From an uncultured Clostridia bacterium (GTDB taxonomy: Bacteria; Bacillota; Clostridia; Oscillospirales; Acutalibacteraceae), in NCBI GenBank assembly GCA_946499275.1, contig CAMMRL010000018.1, positions 1-41,089 of the forward strand: a stretch of 41,089 nucleotides of DNA, given 5' to 3'. Below the pieces are notes generated by a model. The model worked only from the letters and a program-made list of their open reading frames with translations. It had not been told where the DNA came from and searched no databases. Of the stretch, positions 16,910-24,913 are shown piece by piece; within the stretch, counting starts at the first letter, position 1; each line of letters starts with the position of its first letter. The translations under genes were made by a program, and so were the position numbers.

Positions 16910-19177
16910 TCAGGCAATGGAATCCTGATAAATAAAGTTTACCTTGACCACAGTGCCGAGAGCCACGGAAGTCCCTTCCGCAATGCTCTGGCTGGAGGCC
17001 TTCGCTTCCCCGCTCTCCAGCCCCAGGCCGATCATCTGGATATTCACATTGGCGTTGGCGGCGGCCACGTTGGCCTGCGCCAAAGTCATCCCGCTGAAAT
17101 TCGGGACGGTTGTGGTTTTGGACAGCTCGTTTTCGTCGGTGTATAGCACGACCATGCCGTTTTTCGGGATGGTTTCCCCCTTATCCGGAACCTGCTTGAC
17201 AACGGTGGAACCGCTGCCCACCACCTTATACCGCAGTTCGCTGTTGGTCAGCATGCTCTGCGCGACGGCGACTTCCTTGCCCTTGACGTCGGGAGTGGTG
17301 CGCTCCATCGCCGCGATTTCTTCGTCGGTATACACCGGCTCCACCCCCAGATAAGGCAGCGTCTCCGCCATGATCTTCTGCGCCACCGGAGCCGAGATGG
17401 TACCGCCGAAGCGCACGGCCACCTGCGGTTCGTCCAGCAGAAGGAGAATAGCGTACTGCGGGTTGTCGGACGGGGCAAAACCGGAGAAGGAGGCAACAAC
17501 GTTTTTTGTGCCGGTGGCGTTGTTTTGGTCGGTCTTATCCGATGTACCGGTCTTGCCCGCCATGCGGTAGCCCGCCACATACGCGTTTTTCGAACCGCTG
17601 TTAACCGACACATCCAGGATTTTGCAGAGCCGCTCACTGGTTTCTTCGGAGATGACCTGCCGCTTCACCGTAGGTTCGGTATTCTTCACCACGTTGCCGT
17701 CCGCGTCCAACACCTGCTGTACCACATAGGGCTGCATCAGCTTGCCGCCGTTGGCCACCGCCGCCATAGCGGTGATCATCTGGATCGGCGTCACTTTAAA
17801 GGTCTGGCCGAATGCGGAAACCGACAGCTCCATAATGTTGAGCTGGTCTTCGTTGTGGTACAGCGTGGAGGTCACGCGGGATTCGCTAAGCATATCGATA
17901 CCGGTGCGTTCGGTGAACCCGAAGCCCTGGTAATATTTCCAGAACAGCGAACGCCCCAACTTCTGCCCGATTTCCGCAAACGCCGGGTTGCAGGAATTGG
18001 AAACCGCCTGCACGAAATTTTCGGATCCATGGCCGCCGCTCTTATGGCATCCGACTCGCGTACCCGCGATGGTGATAGCTCCATTGCAGAAAAAGGAGGT
18101 GTTTTCGTTCACTACGTCTTCCTCGAGCGCCATAGCGGAGGTAAACACTTTGAAAACCGAGCCCGGCTCGTAGTAATCCGAGATCGGCTTGTTTACCCAC
18201 TGCTCTTCCCGCGCTTTTTTCAGTGCTGCGGAACGTTCGTCCCCCGAAAGCAGGGCGATTGCCGCCGCCGCATCCGGATCGGTGACGGTCATCGGGTCGT
18301 TGGGATCGAAATCCCCCTTGGTCGCCATAGCGACGAGGCCGCCGGTGTTCACGTCCATGATAATGCACGCGCCCCGGTTGGTGCAGCCGTTTTCCTTCAC
18401 TGCGATCTCCAGGTATTTTTCCGCGTAATATTGTACCACGCTGTCGATGGTGAGCACTAGGGAATTGCCATCCTCGGCATCCACCGTCTTTTCAAATTTC
18501 ATTTTGGTGGACAGCTCGTCGCCCCAGCCGTTCTTGGCCGTAACAATCCGACCCGGCTTGCCAGCCAGCGTCTCCTCGTAATAGGCTTCGAGACCGTAAA
18601 GGCCGTTGTTGTCGGTGCCGGTAAAGCCGAGTACCTCGGACGCTAGGGAATTTAGCGGGTAATACCGCTTGTAGTCCTCGATAATCCGGAACACCCCGGT
18701 CAGGCCGTTATCCTGAATCCAGGTGGAAAGGGTTTCGGCGAGCGGGTGCTCGATTTTGGCTTTCACCACCTCATATTGACTATTGGTCTTCAGCGTCTTT
18801 TTATACAGGGTATCCCGGTCCACTTCCAACATAGCGGATAATTCGTCCGCGATTTTTACCCGGGTTTCCTCGTCTTCAATGTCCTTTGGGGACATGATGA
18901 CGGTCCACACCGTGGCGGACTGAGCGAGTACCGTCATATTGGTATCGTAAATCGTTCCCCGTTTGGGGGAGATGATGCTGTCGCTCATCTGCTGCGCCAC
19001 CGCCCGTTCCCGCCATTGATCCGCCTGCACGATCTGCAGGACGGACAGCTTGCCGATCACGGCGGAAAAACAGATGCCGAGGATTACCAGCGCCACAATC
19101 GAACGCTTCCACATCTGGCGGGTCGGCGCCTTGGTAGTTGCTGTATTGTTGATCGCGTCTTTTTTTTGTTTAGCCAT
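16910..19177 (-). CDS. Class B penicillin-binding protein with two PASTA domains (FtsI/SpoVD type)
   Basis: This 755-aa transpeptidase cross-links septal peptidoglycan with FtsW. A cytoplasmic start and one membrane helix (about 26-44) precede the PBP dimerisation domain (about 65-220). The transpeptidase domain follows, with nucleophile S340 in SVFK, then SCN (395-397) and KTGTS (542-546). Two PASTA repeats (about 625-684 and 688-752) end the protein. PASTA domains are typical of division PBP2x/SpoVD proteins and absent from E. coli FtsI. Position right after ftsL supports the vegetative division role, though some clostridial relatives serve in sporulation. ATG 19175-19177 follows AAAGGA. 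Confidence 0.93.
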   Translation of the reverse strand: MAKQKKDAINNTATTKAPTRQMWKRSIVALVILGICFSAVIGKLSVLQIVQADQWRERAVAQQMSDSIISPKRGTIYDTNMTVLAQSATVWTVIMSPKDIEDEETRVKIADELSAMLEVDRDTLYKKTLKTNSQYEVVKAKIEHPLAETLSTWIQDNGLTGVFRIIEDYKRYYPLNSLASEVLGFTGTDNNGLYGLEAYYEETLAGKPGRIVTAKNGWGDELSTKMKFEKTVDAEDGNSLVLTIDSVVQYYAEKYLEIAVKENGCTNRGACIIMDVNTGGLVAMATKGDFDPNDPMTVTDPDAAAAIALLSGDERSAALKKAREEQWVNKPISDYYEPGSVFKVFTSAMALEEDVVNENTSFFCNGAITIAGTRVGCHKSGGHGSENFVQAVSNSCNPAFAEIGQKLGRSLFWKYYQGFGFTERTGIDMLSESRVTSTLYHNEDQLNIMELSVSAFGQTFKVTPIQMITAMAAVANGGKLMQPYVVQQVLDADGNVVKNTEPTVKRQVISEETSERLCKILDVSVNSGSKNAYVAGYRMAGKTGTSDKTDQNNATGTKNVVASFSGFAPSDNPQYAILLLLDEPQVAVRFGGTISAPVAQKIMAETLPYLGVEPVYTDEEIAAMERTTPDVKGKEVAVAQSMLTNSELRYKVVGSGSTVVKQVPDKGETIPKNGMVVLYTDENELSKTTTVPNFSGMTLAQANVAAANANVNIQMIGLGLESGEAKASSQSIAEGTSVALGTVVKVNFIYQDSIA

Positions 19178-19257
19178 ACTATCGGTCCTTTCCGGCCTGG
19201 TTGCCGCATCCCCGCTCGACGGATTCCGGACGGCCTTGTTCCATATCTATGATAAGA

Positions 19258-19290
19258 AAACGAGAGTTAAGACTGTTCATCCCAACTCTC
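19258..19290 (-). terminator. Weak terminator or attenuator between ftsL and the PBP gene
   Basis: Stem GAGAGTT (19284-19290) with AACTCTC (19262-19268), a 15-nt loop, then GTTTTC on the minus strand. The stem is short, so partial termination inside the operon is more likely than a full stop. Confidence 0.4.
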
Positions 19291-19342
19291 AGCGCAGCGG
19301 AAGAGGGTTCCATGTTTTCCCCTCACCCCCATACTTATTGGC

Positions 19343-19846
19343 TCACTCAAACAGGTATGTCAGTTGCGAGAAAAAATTCGAGATGGCGGAACCGATGGAT
19401 TCCAGAATGCTGCCGCTGTTTTCGACCGCCGTCTCCACTTTGTCCCCGTCTTCCACGCTGATATACTCAATTTGATACGATTCCATTTTCTGCATGCCTA
19501 GGGTATTCTGCGCGTAGTTTTCGACGCTTTGTGTCGAAACCTTGCGGGCCAGTTCGTCGGTCAGCCGGGTCTTTTCGCTCTGCAGCACCACCAGCTGCTG
19601 CTCCCGCTCGTTGATTGCGCTGTCCAGTTCGGTCATCCGAACCCGGCTGGCGAGCATCAGCCCCAGCACCGCCACCGTGATCGCCGCCACCGAAAGGGTC
19701 GCCAAGGTGTTGAGTATGGACTGAATTTTCGCTTTTTTCCGCTGCGCCTTGAGCATTTTCTTGTTCGGCTTCAGCTCGACGATTTTCGCCGGCTTTGGTT
19801 CAAACAAGGAGAGGTCGTACGCCTCCGTTCCCCTGTTGGTTGCCAT
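19343..19846 (-). CDS. ftsL: Cell division protein FtsL
   Basis: A 167-aa bitopic protein of the FtsL/DivIC type. A cytoplasmic region rich in Lys and Pro is followed by one membrane helix (about 47-67). A coiled-coil (about 70-103, with MTELDSAINEREQQL) comes next, then NYAQNTLGM, the conserved segment after the zipper. In the family it forms a complex with FtsQ/DivIB and activates FtsW and the septal PBP. The C-terminal ~40 residues are acidic and then hydrophobic, longer than in B. subtilis FtsL. ATG follows AAAGGGG. It lies in the standard slot between rsmH and pbp. Confidence 0.85.
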   Translation of the reverse strand: MATNRGTEAYDLSLFEPKPAKIVELKPNKKMLKAQRKKAKIQSILNTLATLSVAAITVAVLGLMLASRVRMTELDSAINEREQQLVVLQSEKTRLTDELARKVSTQSVENYAQNTLGMQKMESYQIEYISVEDGDKVETAVENSGSILESIGSAISNFFSQLTYLFE

Positions 19847-19901
19847 AATGCGTCCCCTTTCGTATAGTGCTTAACGCCGGTCCCGACAGAGTCGGCCCGT
19901 T

Positions 19902-20858
19902 TTATCGTCCTATATTTTGCTCGTGAATTTTCTCCACGCAGCGGAGCTTGGCGCTTCGGGCGCGGGGGTTTCGTTCCAACTCTGCGGGCGACGCTTCCGC
20001 CGGCTTACGAAGAACCAGCCGTGCCGCCGGTGTTTTGCCGCATACGCATACCGGAAAATCCGGTGGGCAGGTACAACCCTTACAAAAAGCGGCGAACCGC
20101 TGCTTGACCATCCGATCCTCCAACGAATGGAAAGTGATCACCGCCAGCCGTCCCCCCGGCTTCAGGCAGCGGAACGCGGTATCCAGCGCCTGCGATAAGC
20201 AGTCCAATTCGCCGTTGACCTCGATTCGCAGCGCCTGAAAAACCCGGCGGGCGGGATGCCCATCCCGCCGATAAGCGGCCGGGACCGCCCCGCGGACGAT
20301 GTCCGCCAGCTGCCCGGTCGTTTCTACCGGAGTGATTTGGCGGGCCTTTACGATCGCCCGGGCAATCGGCCGGGCGAATTTTTCCTCCCCGTACCGGTAA
20401 AAGATTGAAGACAACTCTCGTTCGTCCAACGTATTAACCAAATCGGCCGCTGTGCGTCCGCTCTGACTCATCCGCATATCCAGCGGAGCGTCCATGTGAT
20501 AGGAAAAGCCACGCTCGGCAGTATCCAGTTGATGAGAAGATACGCCGATATCCAACAGAATCCCGTCCACCGGGCCGACATGCTGATCTTCCAGCACCCG
20601 GTCCATTTCAGAAAAATTGGAGCGCACCACCGTCGCCGGCAGGCCGGCAAGCCGTTTCCCGGCTTCTTCCACCGCGTCGGGATCCTGATCCAGCGCCAGC
20701 AGGCGGCCGCTGGTCAGGCGGGAAGCAATGGCGAAGGAGTGCCCGCCGCCGCCCGCCGTCCCGTCGAGATACAGTCCATCTGGGCGGACAGCCAGCGCGC
20801 AGAGCGTTTCTTCCAGCAGAACGGGGATATGATAGGTTCCCGCCTGGTCCTCTCGCAT
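19902..20858 (-). CDS. rsmH: 16S rRNA (cytosine-1402-N4) methyltransferase RsmH
   Basis: RsmH (318 aa, formerly MraW) methylates C1402 in the decoding centre of 16S rRNA using S-adenosylmethionine. The signatures HIPVLLEE, the SAM loop DGTAGGGGHS, DIGVSSHQLD and ITFHSLEDRMVK are present. A cysteine pair region (CKGCTCPPDFPVCVCGK) near the C-terminus is typical. ATG 20856-20858 is preferred because AAAGGGCG lies nine bases upstream. A GTG three codons earlier is too close to that site. It follows mraZ by 54 bp. Confidence 0.96.
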   Translation of the reverse strand: MREDQAGTYHIPVLLEETLCALAVRPDGLYLDGTAGGGGHSFAIASRLTSGRLLALDQDPDAVEEAGKRLAGLPATVVRSNFSEMDRVLEDQHVGPVDGILLDIGVSSHQLDTAERGFSYHMDAPLDMRMSQSGRTAADLVNTLDERELSSIFYRYGEEKFARPIARAIVKARQITPVETTGQLADIVRGAVPAAYRRDGHPARRVFQALRIEVNGELDCLSQALDTAFRCLKPGGRLAVITFHSLEDRMVKQRFAAFCKGCTCPPDFPVCVCGKTPAARLVLRKPAEASPAELERNPRARSAKLRCVEKIHEQNIGR

Positions 20859-20912
20859 GCCGTGCACCGCCCTTTCCCAGGGCCTTGTCCCTGCCGGAAC
20901 CGCCCGTTTCCT

Positions 20913-21332
20913 TTAAAAGCCCAATTCCATGAACTCGGCTTCCACTTCTTCCGGCGTCATGGCGCCGCTGTCTTCTTCATAACTTACCGGATTCCAGATT
21001 TCCGCCCGGTTTCCCGCGCCGATCACCAGCGCTTCCTTTTCCAAGGCGGCATAGGCCAGCAGATGCTTCGGCAGCAGGATGCGCCCCTGGGCGTCCACCT
21101 GCACGTCCGCCGCGTTGGAGGACAGGTATCGCTGGAGCTTGCGCGCCTTGGTAAACGGCATGTCGGCCAGCCCCTGCTGAAGCTTGTCCCATTCTTCCAT
21201 CGAATACAGGCTGACGCAATGATCCATGACGGCCGCGGCGATAAACTGATCGCCCAGCTTTTCCCGAAGCTTTGCGGGCACGAAAATGCGCCCCTTCGCA
21301 TCGATATTGTGTTGGTAGCGTCCGTATAGCAT
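20913..21332 (-). CDS. mraZ: Transcriptional regulator MraZ
   Basis: MraZ (139 aa) has two AbrB-like swapped-hairpin repeats, with the signatures DAKGRIFVPAKLREKL (about 11-26) and DAQGRILLPKHLL. In bacteria studied it binds tandem repeats upstream of its own operon and regulates the dcw genes. ATG 21330-21332 gives the canonical start MLYGRYQHNID and follows AGGAAA. The open frame upstream covers the promoter and operator and is not coding. It is the first gene of the dcw operon. Confidence 0.96.
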   Translation of the reverse strand: MLYGRYQHNIDAKGRIFVPAKLREKLGDQFIAAAVMDHCVSLYSMEEWDKLQQGLADMPFTKARKLQRYLSSNAADVQVDAQGRILLPKHLLAYAALEKEALVIGAGNRAEIWNPVSYEEDSGAMTPEEVEAEFMELGF

Positions 21333-21444
21333 CAGCGTTTCCTGTCTTTCCGTCCCGTCCGTGGCCGGCGGACGGGGATGGGCGGCAAAGGGGTTCGGTG
21401 AGCAGATGTGAAATCCGGTGGAAAACTCCGTGGAAAGTGTGGAT

Positions 21445-21484
21445 ATCCTCCACTCTCCACCACTTACCCCTACTTTCCGCCACT
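21445..21484 (-). promoter_or_regulatory. MraZ operator: four 10-bp direct repeats
   Basis: On the minus strand four consecutive decamers begin AGTGG, AGTAG, AGTGG, AGTGG and start at 21484, 21474, 21464 and 21454. They begin eight bases after the -10 box. This matches the layout of MraZ boxes, tandem GTGG-containing repeats about one helical turn apart. Binding near the transcript start fits autorepression. Confidence 0.75.
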
Positions 21485-21492
21485 TAACTATC

Positions 21493-21521
21493 ATTATAAA
21501 GGGTGTTTTTCGAAATTGCAA
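21493..21521 (-). promoter_or_regulatory. mraZ (dcw operon) promoter
   Basis: TTGCAA, 17 bp, TATAAT on the minus strand, about 160 bp upstream of mraZ and directly before the MraZ repeats. Confidence 0.8.
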
Positions 21522-22075
21522 GGGTTGTCCCAAGTTTTCAAACAAGTTTTTTCAAGGAATTTTGTGGATTTTTCCATATTTCCCCTATCCCTCTAGGATA
21601 ATCCACCGTATTCTGGAAAATTGGATTCCACTCCCTCTTTTCTCGCGATTTCCCCTCTGGTTTTCCCCGAATCGATCTTTTCCTCCTTCCTCTGCGCGCA
21701 ACAGTTTCTCCGCCGGATATATTTCTGCGGGAGATTCTTTCCAAGCCGAATTTAAAAAAGGGAAGGTTGCAAAACAATCCGCCCTGCAACACTCCCTTTA
21801 TTGTAAACGCCCTCGGTTAGGAGAAAGGTTCCCGCTGCAAGCCTGCTGCGGGGATACCTTTGTCCAAACGCACCGCTAGGAGAGCACCGTTTTCTCATCT
21901 CCTTCCTATCACAGGGATGAAATTGACAAACAGTGGGGACCGCCGCCAAAACGATGAACAACCACTTCGATATTTTTCGTTCGGCCGGCAGACCTCTCGT
22001 CTTTCAAGGCGTTTCTTTTTATCAACAGTCAAAGCTTTCCCGCAACGGATAGAGCCGAGGATCGGCCTTATTAAA
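21522..22075. other. 554-bp gap upstream of the mraZ promoter
   Basis: No convincing gene, tRNA or known RNA was seen. A hairpin at 21754-21799 has a terminator-like form on the minus strand. The rest holds pyrimidine-rich tracts and short meaningless frames. Confidence 0.45.
21754..21799 (-). terminator. Terminator-like hairpin without a matching gene
   Basis: AAAGGGA (21793-21799 on the minus strand) pairs with 21757-21763, and TTGCA pairs with TGCAA inside, separated by a 3x3 internal loop. TTTTTT ends it. No gene lies upstream before the terminator at 22076-22116, so it could end a small RNA or be a backup terminator. Confidence 0.35.
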
Positions 22076-22116
22076 ACACAAACGGGAGGGCGGGCCTTTC
22101 ATCCCGTCCTCCCGTT
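22076..22116 (-). terminator. Terminator of the proC-rsmD-coaD operon
   Basis: A 14-bp stem (22081-22094 with 22103-22116; one G-T pair), an 8-nt loop, then TTTGTGTTTT on the minus strand. Confidence 0.82.
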
Positions 22117-22179
22117 ATTCATTCGTTCCTATCCGCCGTATTGTCGCCATACGCCATGCAAACAGAACGGCCGCCCCGA

Positions 22180-22662
22180 TTATTTTTCGTCCGGCTGTTC
22201 CGGCATCTCCGGTTTCGGGGGATTCCTCAGGAGCTGGCGCGCCTGCCGCACCTCGCCCAAGCGCTGTGCGAGCACCTCTTCCGTGCGGCGAAGCAGATCT
22301 TCGGAAAAATCGCTGGCGCCCCGGCGCATTTCCCGTGATTTCTGCTGGGCCTGAGCCATCATCTCATTGGCTTTCTGCTGTGCCTGCCGGACAATTTCCT
22401 CCTGCGCGACCATGCGGCGGGCACGTTCCTCCGCTGCGCGGATGATGCCTTCCGCTTCCTTTTTCGCTGTCGCCACGATATCCCCGCGATCCGCGACGAT
22501 CGCCTTGGCCTGCCGCACCTCGCTGGGCATATTGCCCCGGATGTCGTCCACAATATTGCGCAAGCGCTCCGCATCCACCATACATTTGCCGCCGGAGAGC
22601 GGGAAACTCCACGCTTTGTCCAGCATATCGTCGATTTGTTCCAGCAATTCCTCTACCGTCAT
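22180..22662 (-). CDS. Coiled-coil protein downstream of coaD (ATP synthase B/H-like)
   Basis: A 160-aa soluble protein that is mostly helical. It begins MTVEELLEQIDDMLDKAW, has a short Gly-containing turn, then a long Ala/Glu/Arg/Gln-rich coiled coil (about 55-145). A Pro-rich tail (PPKPEMPEQPDEK) ends it. Proteins of this kind follow rsmD and coaD in many Clostridia and are often named ATPase or V-type ATP synthase subunit H-like. That name rests on coiled-coil composition and is not evidence of function. ATG 22660-22662 follows GGATGGAG. It is the last gene before a strong terminator. Confidence 0.75.
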   Translation of the reverse strand: MTVEELLEQIDDMLDKAWSFPLSGGKCMVDAERLRNIVDDIRGNMPSEVRQAKAIVADRGDIVATAKKEAEGIIRAAEERARRMVAQEEIVRQAQQKANEMMAQAQQKSREMRRGASDFSEDLLRRTEEVLAQRLGEVRQARQLLRNPPKPEMPEQPDEK

Positions 22663-22770
22663 GGTGCTCCATCCTTTCTCGCCGGCGGCCTTCAGACGGA
22701 CCGGTTGCCGGCGCCCGCGGTCAAATTTGCGTGGGAAAACAAGCGGCAAAATACGCCGCCGTTCCCGTCC

Positions 22771-23289
22771 TTATCTTTCGGAAACGGATTCCGGGGCAGG
22801 CGCCCCGCCCGCCCTGTTCACCTTTTTTAAGATATCCTCAATAATGCCGTCCGGCACAAAGCCGGTGATGTCTCCGCCCAGCTCGGCCACCTGCTTTACC
22901 AGGCTGGAGGATAAGTACATATGCTCCGCCGTAGTGGTCAGGAAGGCGGTTTCGGTCTCTGGATTCAGCTTGCGGTTCGTCAGCGCCATCTGGAACTCAT
23001 ATTCAAAATCCGACATCGCCCGCAGGCCCTTCACAATCACCGTGGCGTTTTTCTGTCTTGCATAGTCGGCCAGCAGCCCATCGAAGCTGTCGATTTCCAC
23101 ATTGTCCATCCCCGCCGTAGCGCGGCGGAGCAGCTCCACCCGCTCGTCCTTGGTAAACATCGGCCGCTTGGACGCATTGGTCATCACCGCGACGATGACG
23201 CGGTCAAACATCCCCGCCGCCCGGCGGATAATATCCAAATGGCCATAAGTAACCGGGTCAAAGCTGCCCGGGCAAACTGCCGTTTTCAT
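22771..23289 (-). CDS. coaD: Phosphopantetheine adenylyltransferase CoaD
   Basis: CoaD (172 aa) adenylates 4'-phosphopantetheine to dephospho-CoA, the penultimate step of coenzyme A synthesis. The nucleotidyltransferase motif TYGHLD (14-19, the T/HxGH site) follows PGSFDPV. KRPMFTKDERVELL, GLRAMSDFEYE and the second signature LSSSLVKQVAELGGD are present. Residue 15 is Tyr where many homologues have Asn. The length is slightly above the usual ~160 aa because of a Pro/Ala-rich tail. It lies 64 bp after rsmD. Confidence 0.96.
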   Translation of the reverse strand: MKTAVCPGSFDPVTYGHLDIIRRAAGMFDRVIVAVMTNASKRPMFTKDERVELLRRATAGMDNVEIDSFDGLLADYARQKNATVIVKGLRAMSDFEYEFQMALTNRKLNPETETAFLTTTAEHMYLSSSLVKQVAELGGDITGFVPDGIIEDILKKVNRAGGAPAPESVSER

Positions 23290-23353
23290 CGAGTTGCCAT
23301 TCCTTTCCCTGCGTGAATGCGCTTCGGCAGCGGATTCGCTCCCGCTCGCCGTA

Positions 23354-23929
23354 TTATTCAGCGGATCCCACCGCCCGGTCGCTCCAGCGGTACAGCCGCA
23401 GGATTACCCGGCCATACCGGTAGGTGCGGTCCAGCCGGTAATCCTCTACCTGTTCCGGCAGTTCCAGCCCGCCGTCGCTTTCACAGACAATTACCCCGCC
23501 GGGGTTCATATGCTTCGCCGTTTCCCGCAGCGCGGGCTCCAACAGGCCCGCCGCGTAGGGCGGGTCCAGCACCGCGATGTCGAATCGATCCTTCGTCCGC
23601 CCGATGTAAGCCATGGCGTCCAGATTGAGCACCTGCGCGTTTTTTGAGAGCGCAGGCTCCCGTTTGGCGGCCGCATGCAGGTTCCGGCGGATCACAGCGG
23701 CGGCCTCCGGGTTTTTGTCCACAAAGACGCAGCCCGCCGCGCCGCGGCTGAGCAGTTCCAGCCCCATCTGCCCCGAACCGGCAAACAGGTCGAGCGCCGC
23801 CCGCCCCTCGATTTCAAACTGCAGCGCGCTGCACACCGCTTCCTTCACCCGCTCCGCCGTGGGGCGGGTGTCCTCGCCCGCCAGCGTTTCCAGCCGGCAG
23901 CCGCGCGCTAACCCTGTAATAATCCGCAT
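23354..23929 (-). CDS. rsmD: 16S rRNA (guanine-966-N2) methyltransferase RsmD
   Basis: RsmD (191 aa) methylates G966 of 16S rRNA on assembled 30S subunits. It starts MRIITGLARG and has RPTAERVKEAVCSAL. The SAM-binding loop is LFAGSGQMG (48-56) and the catalytic DPPY is at 122-125. It is linked to coaD, the standard pair in Firmicutes, and follows proC by 65 bp, probably in one transcript. Confidence 0.94.
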   Translation of the reverse strand: MRIITGLARGCRLETLAGEDTRPTAERVKEAVCSALQFEIEGRAALDLFAGSGQMGLELLSRGAAGCVFVDKNPEAAAVIRRNLHAAAKREPALSKNAQVLNLDAMAYIGRTKDRFDIAVLDPPYAAGLLEPALRETAKHMNPGGVIVCESDGGLELPEQVEDYRLDRTYRYGRVILRLYRWSDRAVGSAE

Positions 23930-23994
23930 AATCGTGCTTTCTATCCTTCATCGTCAATGTTGTTTTCCAGATACGCCACGGATTAATAAACGCG

Positions 23995-24798
23995 TTACAG
24001 CGCCTGATCCCGTTCGTAGCTCGCCTTCGCCGCCGCAAGGATAGCCGCTTCGAAGCCGCCTTCCTGCAACGCGCACAGCCCTTCGATGGTGGTGCCCGCC
24101 GGCGAACAGACTTGGTCGATCAAGGTGCGGGGATGCTCCCCCGCTTCCTGCAGCAGCCGGGTAGTCCCCAGCACCGCCTGCGAGACGATTTTCAGCGCCG
24201 TCGCCTTGGGAATGCCGTACCGCACCCCCGCTTCGGCCAGCGCGTCGATATACAGCAGCGTGAACGCCGGAGAGCAGCCCGCCAGCGCCGAATAAGCGGA
24301 AAAGAGCCGTTCCTCCAACTCCACCACCTCGCCGACCGTCTCGAATATCAGCCGAACCACACTTTTATGCGTCTCATCCACCCGGCTGTTGCCGCAGAAA
24401 GCGGACATGGATTCCCCCACCTTGGCGGCGATGTTCGGCATCACCCGCACCATCGGCAGCCCGGGGCCGGCCAGCCCCTCCAACTCGCCGAGGGACTTTC
24501 CCGCTGCAATCGATATTACCAGCGGCACACGCCGGTGAAGCACCGGGGAAAGGGACGGCAACACTTTGGGCAGCACCTGCGGCTTGACCGCCAGCACCAG
24601 CGCGTCCGCCTGTTCCGCCGCTTCGGCGGCCGACGTGGTCATACAGATCCCGCAATCCTCAAAAAGGCGGATCAACTTGGCGTTGTCGGTGTCGAACGCC
24701 ACAATGTCGCTGCCGCGGAACCCGCCGGAAACCATGCCGCGGATGATCGCCCCCGCCATATTCCCCGCGCCGATAAACCCAATCTTCATGGAACCCAT
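23995..24798 (-). CDS. proC: Pyrroline-5-carboxylate reductase ProC
   Basis: ProC (267 aa) reduces 1-pyrroline-5-carboxylate to proline with NAD(P)H. The Rossmann loop GAGNMAG (10-16) opens the protein, AVKPQVL marks the cofactor domain, and the C-terminal helical part has AGCSPAFTLLYIDAL and SPAGTTIEGL, the substrate-binding signature. The chosen ATG (24796-24798) has GGGGGG nine bases before it. A second ATG three codons later lacks one. It leads the rsmD-coaD operon and has a near-consensus promoter. Confidence 0.95.
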   Translation of the reverse strand: MGSMKIGFIGAGNMAGAIIRGMVSGGFRGSDIVAFDTDNAKLIRLFEDCGICMTTSAAEAAEQADALVLAVKPQVLPKVLPSLSPVLHRRVPLVISIAAGKSLGELEGLAGPGLPMVRVMPNIAAKVGESMSAFCGNSRVDETHKSVVRLIFETVGEVVELEERLFSAYSALAGCSPAFTLLYIDALAEAGVRYGIPKATALKIVSQAVLGTTRLLQEAGEHPRTLIDQVCSPAGTTIEGLCALQEGGFEAAILAAAKASYERDQAL

Positions 24799-24831
24799 CT
24801 CGTTTCCCCCCGTTTCTACGGTCTTTCTACA

Positions 24832-24860
24832 ATTTTACCCGCATTCCCTCCGTCTGTCAA
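24832..24860 (-). promoter_or_regulatory. proC operon promoter
   Basis: TTGACA (consensus), 17 bp, TAAAAT on the minus strand, 33 bp upstream of the proC ATG. Confidence 0.75.
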
Positions 24861-24913
24861 CAAAGGATTGGCGGAGCGGAAGGGGAAAAGGCTAAAATTT
24901 TTACGCGGGGCAA

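Noticed and set aside
15189..16928. A 579-codon plus-strand open frame opposite murE
   Set aside because: Antisense shadow of murE with no ribosome site or recognisable motif.
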